Shown here: piece after piece, positions 1 to 5,000 of the stretch | How positions within the stretch are numbered: the first letter of the stretch is position 1 | Layout of the letters: each line of letters begins with the position of its first letter | Assembly (NCBI GenBank): GCA_024684155.1 | Contig: JAIKXK010000051.1 | Location: 1 to 5,000, forward strand | Reading direction: 5' to 3' | Length of the DNA: 5,000 nucleotides | From: Lachnospiraceae bacterium | GTDB lineage: Bacteria; Bacillota; Clostridia; Lachnospirales; Lachnospiraceae | Made by a program: the position numbers and the translations under genes | The notes under the pieces: generated by a model | Database searches by the model: none | Told to the model about the DNA's origin: nothing | Seen by the model: only the letters and a program-made list of their open reading frames with translations

Positions 1-447
1 ACCTATGTAGGAAGAACCTTTATTAAACCGAAGCAAAGTGCAAGAGAGTCTTCTGTTCGAGTGAAGTTAAATGTACTTCGCCAGGCAGTAAAAGGCAAAC
101 GTATTATTATGATTGATGACTCCATCGTTCGAGGAACCACATCAGATCGTATTGTAAACATGCTAAAAGAAGCAGGTGCAAAAGAAGTACATGTACGTAT
201 TTCTTCTCCACCTTTCCTTTGGCCATGCTATTTTGGTACGGATATTCCTGTGCGTGAGCAGTTAATTGCTTATAATCGAACCATAGAAGATATTCGTAAA
301 ATTATTGGTGCGGATTCTTTGGCATACTTAGAAATAAATCGTTTGGATGAAATGGTAAACGGTCAAGGCATTTGCAAAGGCTGCTTTACCGGTAAATATC
401 CGTTAGAACCTCCAAAAGAGGATATTCGCGGTGAGTTTGAAGCATAA
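1..447 (+). CDS. purF: Amidophosphoribosyltransferase (glutamine PRPP amidotransferase), C-terminal part, 5' truncated by window edge
   Basis: PurF transfers ammonia from glutamine to PRPP, making 5-phosphoribosylamine, the first committed step of purine synthesis; it is cytosolic. The frame is open from base 1 and ends in TAA, giving 148 residues of a protein that is usually about 470-480 long, so the N-terminal glutaminase domain lies outside the window. Seen here: a TYVGRTFIKP stretch at residues 2-10, the PRPP-binding signature IIMIDDSIVRGTTS at 35-48, and cysteines at 76 (WPCYFG), 125 and 128 (CKGC). In the Bacillus subtilis type of PurF, equivalent cysteines supply three of the four ligands of a structural 4Fe-4S cluster; the fourth would be upstream. 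The GTG at 61 is internal, not a start, because the family-conserved sequence continues before it. Only 18 bp separate it from purB, so the two are very likely co-transcribed. Confidence 0.96.
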   Translation, partial: TYVGRTFIKPKQSARESSVRVKLNVLRQAVKGKRIIMIDDSIVRGTTSDRIVNMLKEAGAKEVHVRISSPPFLWPCYFGTDIPVREQLIAYNRTIEDIRKIIGADSLAYLEINRLDEMVNGQGICKGCFTGKYPLEPPKEDIRGEFEA

Positions 448-450
448 AGA

Positions 451-458
451 AAAGGAGA
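451..458 (+). promoter_or_regulatory. Ribosome binding site of purB
   Basis: AAAGGAGA lies 7 bases before the ATG at 466 and decides the purB start. Another ATG at 461 lies too close to this site and is in a different frame from the conserved PurB sequence. Confidence 0.85.
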
Positions 459-465
459 TTATGAA

Positions 466-1917
466 ATGGGAACAGATCGTTACACAAGCCCCTTATCAGA
501 ACGCTATGCTAGTAAGGAAATGCAGTATATTTTTTCTCAGGATAAAAAGTTTAAGACCTGGAGAGAACTTTGGATTGCTTTGGCAGAAACAGAAATGGAA
601 TTAGGCCTTTCTGAGGATGGAAAACCTGTTATCACACAGGAAATGATTGATGAATTAAAGGCCCATAAGGATGAGATTAACTATGATGTAGCTAAGGCTA
701 GAGAAAAAGAAGTTCGTCATGATGTTATGAGTCATGTATATGCTTACGGACAGCTTTGTCCAAAAGCTGCTGGTATTATTCATTTAGGAGCTACTTCCTG
801 CTATGTTGGTGATAATACAGATGTTATTATTATGAGAGATGGTCTTCGCCTGGTTCGTAAGAAATTATTAAATGTAATTTCTGAACTTGCCGACTTTGCA
901 GAAAAGTATAAAGACCTGCCAACTTTGGCTTTTACACATTTCCAGCCAGCACAGCCTACCACTGTAGGTAAACGTGCAACACTTTGGATTAACGAGTTTA
1001 TGATGGATTTAGAAGGTGTTGATTTCGTTCTTTCCACAATGAAACTTTTAGGTTCAAAGGGTACTACAGGTACACAGGCAAGCTTTAAAGAACTTTTTGA
1101 TGGAAATGATGAGGTCATCGATAAAATCGATCCTATGATTGCCCAAAAGATGGGATTTGATCAGTGTTATCCAGTTTCTGGACAGACCTATTCTAGAAAG
1201 TTAGATACAAGAGTGTTAAATGTACTTGCTGGTATAGCAGCTTCTGCTCATAAGATGTCAAACGATATTCGTTTACTTCAGCATTTAAAAGAAGTAGAAG
1301 AGCCTTTTGAAAAGAATCAGATTGGTTCTTCCGCTATGGCTTATAAACGTAATCCTATGAGAAGCGAACGTATTGCGTCTCTTGCAGATTATATTATCTG
1401 TGATGCACTAAATCCAGCTATTATTTCATCTACTCAATGGTTTGAAAGAACATTAGATGATTCTGCAAATAAGCGTCTTTCTGTACCGGAAGGATTTTTA
1501 GCCTGTGATGGTATGCTTGATTTATGTTTAAATGTTGTAGATGGACTTGTGGTTTATCCAAAGGTTATTGAAAAACATATTATGGCAGAACTTCCATTTA
1601 TGGCTACAGAAAATATTATCATGGATGGTGTTAAAAACGGTGGAAACCGTCAGGAATATCATGAGCAGATTCGTGTTCGTTCTATGGAAGCTGGACGTAC
1701 TGTAAAAGAAGAAGGTAAGGACAATGACTTATTAGAGCGTATTGCAAATGATGAGTTCTTTGGTCTTGATCTTGATGATTTAAAGGCTTATATGAATCCT
1801 TCTTTATATGTTGGACGTTCTCCTCGTCAGGTAGAAGTATATCTTCGTGATACTGTTCGCCCGGTATTGGATGCCAATAAGGATGAATTAGGACTGACTG
1901 CCGAAATTAACGTGTAA
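466..1917 (+). CDS. purB: Adenylosuccinate lyase, long (human ADSL-like) type
   Basis: PurB removes fumarate from SAICAR to give AICAR, and from adenylosuccinate to give AMP, so it acts in both IMP and AMP synthesis; family members are homotetramers of the fumarase/aspartase superfamily. The 483 residues are complete. Landmarks: RYTSPLSERYAS at 5-16, RHDVMSH at 84-90, HLGATSCYVGDNTD at 106-119, THFQPAQ at 157-163 with the catalytic-type His158, KGTTGTQASF at 198-207, and the superfamily signature loop GSSAMAYKRNP at 287-297 with the catalytic-type serine among Ser288/289. Length and long identical runs (THFQPAQ, QWFERTLDDSAN, LVVYPKVIE, ELPFMATENII) match vertebrate ADSL better than the shorter, roughly 430-residue Bacillus PurB. 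The signature has Ala where human ADSL has Pro (SSAMPYKRNP). It follows purF after 18 bp, with its own ribosome binding site, and is followed by a terminator, so it is the last gene of the operon. Confidence 0.97.
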   Translation: MGTDRYTSPLSERYASKEMQYIFSQDKKFKTWRELWIALAETEMELGLSEDGKPVITQEMIDELKAHKDEINYDVAKAREKEVRHDVMSHVYAYGQLCPKAAGIIHLGATSCYVGDNTDVIIMRDGLRLVRKKLLNVISELADFAEKYKDLPTLAFTHFQPAQPTTVGKRATLWINEFMMDLEGVDFVLSTMKLLGSKGTTGTQASFKELFDGNDEVIDKIDPMIAQKMGFDQCYPVSGQTYSRKLDTRVLNVLAGIAASAHKMSNDIRLLQHLKEVEEPFEKNQIGSSAMAYKRNPMRSERIASLADYIICDALNPAIISSTQWFERTLDDSANKRLSVPEGFLACDGMLDLCLNVVDGLVVYPKVIEKHIMAELPFMATENIIMDGVKNGGNRQEYHEQIRVRSMEAGRTVKEEGKDNDLLERIANDEFFGLDLDDLKAYMNPSLYVGRSPRQVEVYLRDTVRPVLDANKDELGLTAEINV

Positions 1918-1939
1918 TATAATAGTTTTATAAAAAATT

Positions 1940-1967
1940 ACCGCACCATAAGGTGCGGTGTTTTTTT
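1940..1967. terminator. Bidirectional intrinsic terminator between convergent purB and the aminotransferase gene
   Basis: An 8-bp perfect stem, ACCGCACC at 1940-1947 and GGTGCGGT at 1952-1959, encloses an ATAA loop. On the plus strand it is followed by G and seven T (1961-1967), ending the purF-purB transcript 22 bp after the purB stop. On the minus strand the same hairpin is followed by TAATTTTTTA (from 1931-1939), so it can also end the convergent aminotransferase transcript. The minus-strand stop codon (1968-1966) overlaps the T tract. Confidence 0.92.
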
Positions 1968-3054
1968 ATTGCATCAAAACCTGTAAAAGTCGTTTGTTAT
2001 CTTCTGGATTCATAAAGCAAATCCGAATGAATTTGTCATCTAAAAATGGGAAGGTGGAACAGTCCCGAATCATCATTTTTTCTTTGATGCATCGATCGAA
2101 TAGTTGGGAAGAGGTAAGACCTTCATCTAAAATTTTTACTAACATGAAATTAGCATTTGGCAAAAAAGGTTCAAATTGTTTTGAATTTGATAATTCCTTG
2201 TAACAAAATTCTCTTTCTTTTGAAATTAAATCCTTTGTTTTTTGAATGTAGTCAGTATCTGAAAACATAATTCTTCCAGCTATTTCTGCTAAGGAATTTA
2301 TCATCCATGGATTTTTATACTGATTAATATGAGAGAGTAAATCTGCATTCCCAGTAATTGCATAACCTAATCGAAGACCAGGGGAAGCAAAAAACTTCGA
2401 AGTACCTCTTAAGATAATAATATTGTTGTAATAAGCTGTTAGAGGAACCGAATTCACTTCTTCATAATTTGGTGTAAATTCAATGTAGGTTTCATCTACC
2501 ATAACGTAAATATCATGCTGCTTGCACACATCTAAGATAATTCGCATATCTTTTCGGTTGATACAGGTAGAGGTAGGATTATTTGGGTTACATAGAATCA
2601 ATAAATCAATTTCGTCATTTAAGTGTGAAGTAAAGTCTTCTAAATCTAAACCAAAGTCATTATGACTATGGAGAGGATAGTAAGAGCTTCTTCCACCTTC
2701 CAAGGAAATTTCTCTTTCGTATTCTGAGTAAGTTGGTCCTAAAATCAATGCCTTTTTAGGATGAGTAATCTGAATAAATAAAGAGATTAATTCTGTAGAA
2801 CCATTGCCGACAATAATGTTTTCTTTTTGTGTTCCACAGTAAGTGGCAATGCACTCTCTAAGGGCGGTATATTCTCTATCTGGATAACCTGTAATAGCAT
2901 CAATGTGGTCTGCCAGTGTTTCCTTTCATTTAGGAGAAATTCCAAGGGGATTTACATTGGCTGAAAAGCTTATGATTTCTTCTTTTTTAATACCATATAT
3001 TTCTTCTATTTTTTCTAAATCACTACCATGGAAATGGTCTTTGTGTTTTATCAT
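1966..3054 (-). pseudogene. CobD/HisC-like PLP-dependent aminotransferase, interrupted by an in-frame TGA at codon 43
   Basis: This is a fold-type I, class I/II aminotransferase. Reading from ATG 3054 gives 362 codons, a normal CobD/HisC length, but codon 43 (2928-2926) is TGA. Both sides are family-like: FHGSDLEKIEEIYGI and FSANVNPLG (residues 30-38) before it, YPDREYTALR (57-66) and GNGSTELI (83-90) after it. Further motifs are GPTYSEY (106-112), CNPNNPTS (155-162), VDETY (186-190, with the PLP-binding Asp187), SKFFASPGLRLGY (219-231, with the presumed Schiff-base Lys220), and NPWMINSLAEIAG from about 248. The FHGSD start, the PW motif and the IRDCSTFPFLDDKFIR-like C-terminus resemble threonine-phosphate decarboxylase CobD, but no cobalamin or histidine genes are in view, so the substrate is unassigned. 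GAGAGG at 3067-3062 stands 7 bases before the ATG, which supports this start. No ATG, GTG or TTG occurs between the TGA and the TTG at 2748. A start there would lose about 100 residues, including the NGSTE region. The rest is undamaged, so the lesion is recent or a sequencing error. Confidence 0.85.
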
Positions 3055-3061
3055 TTGTTTG

Positions 3062-3067
3062 CCTCTC
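3062..3067 (-). promoter_or_regulatory. Ribosome binding site of the CobD-like aminotransferase gene
   Basis: On the minus strand GAGAGG lies 7 bases before ATG 3054-3052. It supports this ATG as the original start and shows that the coding frame upstream of the TGA was a real translated gene, not a chance extension. Confidence 0.75.
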
Positions 3068-3071
3068 AAAA

Positions 3072-3100
3072 TTGAATTATAAAACTAAATAGTTTATAAT
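3072..3100 (+). promoter_or_regulatory. Predicted sigma-A promoter for the plus-strand DUF5717-like gene
   Basis: TTGAAT (3072-3077) and a perfect TATAAT (3095-3100) are separated by 17 bp. Transcription would begin near 3107, leaving a leader of about 53 bases before the TTG start at 3160. It overlaps the opposing promoter's region. This is a consensus match by eye; no start site has been measured. Confidence 0.7.
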
Positions 3101-3103
3101 TCA
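3073..3103. repeat. AT-rich inverted repeat over the divergent promoters (candidate operator)
   Basis: The left arm TGAATTATAAAACTA (3073-3087) and right arm TAGTTTATAATTCA (3090-3103) are exact reverse complements over 14 positions, apart from one extra A in the left arm, around a 2-bp centre. The repeat covers nearly all of the plus-strand promoter and reaches the -10 box of the minus-strand one. A degenerate third copy of the half-site, AGTTATAATGA, reads on the minus strand from 3111 to 3101. It could be a repressor operator, or a weak hairpin in the minus-strand leader. Some symmetry is expected by chance in AT-rich DNA, but a 14-bp arm is long. Confidence 0.55.
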
Positions 3104-3130
3104 TTATAACTGTTTAGATTTGAAAATCAA
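3103..3130 (-). promoter_or_regulatory. Predicted sigma-A promoter for the CobD-like aminotransferase gene
   Basis: On the minus strand TTGATT (3130-3125) and a perfect TATAAT (3108-3103) are separated by 16 bp. Transcription would begin near 3096, giving a leader of about 40 bases to the ATG at 3054. Its -10 box faces that of the plus-strand promoter with only 2 bp between them, so the two polymerases could not bind at the same time. Confidence 0.65.
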
Positions 3131-3146
3131 CGGAATATCTACGGTT

Positions 3147-3152
3147 AGGAGA
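3147..3152 (+). promoter_or_regulatory. Ribosome binding site that selects a TTG start
   Basis: AGGAGA ends 7 bases before TTG 3160-3162. The first in-frame ATG, at 3181, is 28 bases away from it, too far to be served by this site. The spacing therefore favours TTG as the start codon. Confidence 0.75.
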
Positions 3153-3159
3153 CCTGAAA

Positions 3160-5000
3160 TTGCGTAAACGTATATGGCGAATGTCAGAGGATAAATTTGA
3201 CGATGTCGCACCGATTATTGAATTTCATAATGACAAACTAGAACTATTTGGCTTTGAAGATGAAAATTTTGAAAGTTTTTTTGATATACATAGCGTAAAC
3301 GGTGTAAAAGTACGTGGTATGGTGTATTCTTCTAACCCTTATGTTGTAGTTTTAAACCCCCAGTTCGATGATGTTGATGCAAAAATCAGATTCAAAACTA
3401 CTCACAATGGATTTCGTGCCAAAGACGAATTAAAGGGTGAGTTTTATATTACGGCAAATCAGGTAGTAAAGGTGCTGCCTTATACCATTTCTTTTGATAA
3501 AAAATATCCTGTGGTTAATGAGATGGAAATCCGTTCTCTTCGGGATTTTTCTTCATTGGCAAAAAGTAATTTTACAGAGGCTCTTCATTTATTTTCCACA
3601 AATAAATTAGATATGGTTATGAAAAACGAGAGTCTTATGAATCGTTTGTATTATGGCGGGTTTAAATCCACTCAGATTTCCCCTTTGCATTTAGAGGAGT
3701 TTTTAGTAGCAACAAAGCAAAAGGATCGCTGTCGCTTTGATGTAAAAGAAGAGTCCTTATCTTTTTACAATATTAGTGAAAATCAAAAAGAGAGTGTACA
3801 TATTTCCAAAAATACCTGGGGGTATGTGGAATTTAAGGTTACCTGTGAAGCGGATTTTATTACCATAGAAAAAGAAAATATTAACTCTGAGTTTTTTCTT
3901 GGAAATAATTTAGAGCTGTCTTTTTATATTCATAAAGAACGTTTACATGGTGGAATTAATGAGGCTACCATTATTTTTGAAGGGCTTGATAATAGAAAAG
4001 AAGTCTCTATTATCTGCTCATTATATGAAAAGGACGCCAATCGAAATGCATTAAGTATTTCAGAGAAAAAGGATCGTTACGAACTTTCAAAACTTTATGT
4101 AGATTATCGTTTAAAGAAGATGACTACAGGAGATTGGACGACAAAATCCATAGAACTTTTAAATAAGTTAATAGAATTGCACCCTGAAAATTATATGTAT
4201 CCGTTGCAAAAAACACAGGCATTAATTGTTAATAAGCAGCGTCAGGATGCATTGTGGTTAATCTCAGATTTAAAACGAGATATAGAAGATAAAAAGAGTG
4301 TAGAGTGGGCTTATCTATTATATTTATGTACTTTACTAGAACAAGAAGATAACTATGTCAACAAACTGACAGAAGAAATAGAAGTTATATTTAAAGATCA
4401 TCCTGAGGATGTAAGAGTATTTTGGTTTTTATTGTTTTTGCGTGAGGAATATGTAAAGGATTCTAGACGCAAGCTACTTGCGATTAAGCAGTGGGTTGAT
4501 GCAGGTGTAAATAGTCCTTATTTATATATTGAGGCTTATCAAATTTATTTACAGGATCCATTTTTACTTACAGAATTAAATGGATTTTCCTTAAAGATTT
4601 TAAATTGGGCTGCAAAGCATGGTCAGATTTCAGTGAATTTAGCAGTGTCCTTCCAGGAGCTTTTGCCGGATGAAAAAGAGTATAACGATCTTGTATTTAT
4701 GTTGGCAAAAAGAATCTATGATCGTTATCCGGAAAAAGAATTATTGTTTTCCATTATTTCTTATTTACTTAAGAATAATAAAGTGGGTGAAAAATATTTT
4801 TCGTGGTATGCAAAAGCAGTGGAAAAAGAGTTAAAGCTTACGGGATTATTTGAAGCCTATATTTTGTCGTTACCAGGAAATTATGGGGAAAGACTGCCTG
4901 AAATGGTGACTTTATTTTTCCGTTATGAGAATCGATTGCCTGTAGATAAAAAGGCTATGATTTACGCCAATGTAATTAATTACAAAAAGAGTAATTTCCA
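3160..5000 (+). CDS. Large DUF5717-like protein of unknown function, 3' truncated by window edge
   Basis: The frame is open for 613 codons and runs off the right edge without a stop. The start is taken as TTG 3160 because AGGAGA sits 7 bases upstream and the product begins with a basic RKRIWR segment; ATG 3181 is the alternative. There is no signal peptide or evident membrane segment, so it is probably cytosolic. Residues 1 to about 290 look beta-rich, with RGMVYSSNPYVVVLNPQF from residue 52 and TWGYVEFKV near 219, suggestive of two sandwich-like domains. From about 300 onward it is alpha-helical, with TPR-like pairs such as SIELLNKLIELHPENYMYPLQ (330-350) followed by a second helical hairpin, plus WAYLLYLCTLLEQE and SPYLYIEAYQIYLQDP. 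From memory this resembles the Lachnospiraceae DUF5717 family, whose members exceed 1000 residues and have no known function; that match needs a profile search. Helical repeats suggest a scaffold or protein-binding role, but this is inference. It is transcribed divergently from the aminotransferase gene. Confidence 0.85.
   Translation, partial: MRKRIWRMSEDKFDDVAPIIEFHNDKLELFGFEDENFESFFDIHSVNGVKVRGMVYSSNPYVVVLNPQFDDVDAKIRFKTTHNGFRAKDELKGEFYITANQVVKVLPYTISFDKKYPVVNEMEIRSLRDFSSLAKSNFTEALHLFSTNKLDMVMKNESLMNRLYYGGFKSTQISPLHLEEFLVATKQKDRCRFDVKEESLSFYNISENQKESVHISKNTWGYVEFKVTCEADFITIEKENINSEFFLGNNLELSFYIHKERLHGGINEATIIFEGLDNRKEVSIICSLYEKDANRNALSISEKKDRYELSKLYVDYRLKKMTTGDWTTKSIELLNKLIELHPENYMYPLQKTQALIVNKQRQDALWLISDLKRDIEDKKSVEWAYLLYLCTLLEQEDNYVNKLTEEIEVIFKDHPEDVRVFWFLLFLREEYVKDSRRKLLAIKQWVDAGVNSPYLYIEAYQIYLQDPFLLTELNGFSLKILNWAAKHGQISVNLAVSFQELLPDEKEYNDLVFMLAKRIYDRYPEKELLFSIISYLLKNNKVGEKYFSWYAKAVEKELKLTGLFEAYILSLPGNYGERLPEMVTLFFRYENRLPVDKKAMIYANVINYKKSNF

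Noticed and set aside
61..447. A separate 128-residue phosphoribosyltransferase starting at GTG 61
   Set aside because: The frame continues upstream to base 1 with PurF-conserved sequence (TYVGRTFIKP), and no ribosome binding site precedes the GTG. It is the tail of purF.
461..463. ATG 461 as the purB start
   Set aside because: It is in a different frame from PurB and sits only 2 bases after the Shine-Dalgarno sequence.
801..1118. Open frame of 105 codons on the minus strand inside purB
   Set aside because: It lies wholly within the strongly conserved purB coding region, resembles no family I recognise and has no convincing ribosome binding site; it is an antisense shadow.
1958..2203. Open frame of 81 codons on the plus strand
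   Set aside because: It is antisense to the aminotransferase C-terminus, starts inside the terminator hairpin and has no ribosome binding site.
1966..2748. A shorter minus-strand gene starting at TTG 2748 with 260 codons
   Set aside because: The TTG is internal to the conserved family sequence (KKALILGPTY). A start there would lack the N-terminal domain and the NGSTE region. The well-placed GAGAGG site belongs to ATG 3054.
2890..2928. TGA as a selenocysteine codon with a downstream SECIS hairpin
   Set aside because: The bases after the TGA offer only a 3-bp stem (TGG-CAGA-CCA), the position is not a conserved cysteine in this family, and no selenium genes are visible.
2926..2928. A genetic code in which TGA means Trp or Gly
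   Set aside because: No other in-frame TGA occurs in purF, purB or the 613 codons of the large protein, and tryptophan is always TGG. The gene set points to Clostridia, which use the standard bacterial code.

Overview
The window looks like chromosome from a low-GC Gram-positive anaerobe of the Clostridia, most likely family Lachnospiraceae. This is inferred from AT-rich codon use, strong AGGAG-type ribosome binding sites, an iron-sulfur-type PurF, a long PurB of the kind familiar from Lachnospiraceae, and a large protein resembling the Lachnospiraceae-typical DUF5717 family. There are no signs of a mobile element, phage, CRISPR array, tRNA or rRNA.

Layout. Positions 1-447 hold the C-terminal third of amidophosphoribosyltransferase (purF, first committed step of purine synthesis), cut by the left edge. 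Eighteen bases later comes a complete adenylosuccinate lyase (purB, 466-1917), so the two form the end of a purine operon. A hairpin followed by a T tract (1940-1967) closes this operon. It is symmetric enough to serve the convergent gene on the other strand as well.

On the minus strand, 3054 down to 1966 encodes a PLP-dependent aminotransferase-fold protein that resembles threonine-phosphate decarboxylase (CobD) or histidinol-phosphate aminotransferase (HisC). Its reading frame is interrupted by a single in-frame TGA at codon 43 (2928-2926). Everything else, including the catalytic lysine and the PLP-binding motifs, is preserved. It is annotated here as a disrupted gene, with sequencing error the main alternative.

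A plus-strand gene begins at a TTG codon at 3160 and stays open for 613 codons to the right edge. It encodes a large protein with a beta-rich N-terminal part and a helical-repeat C-terminal part, and is probably a DUF5717 family member of unknown function. Between the two divergent genes lies about 105 bp with two good sigma-A-type promoters whose -10 boxes face each other only 2 bp apart, overlain by a 14-bp-armed inverted repeat. This is the most distinctive non-coding structure in the window.

No wholly new system is evident. The points most worth a second look are the nonsense codon in the aminotransferase, the face-to-face promoter arrangement, and the uncharacterised large protein.
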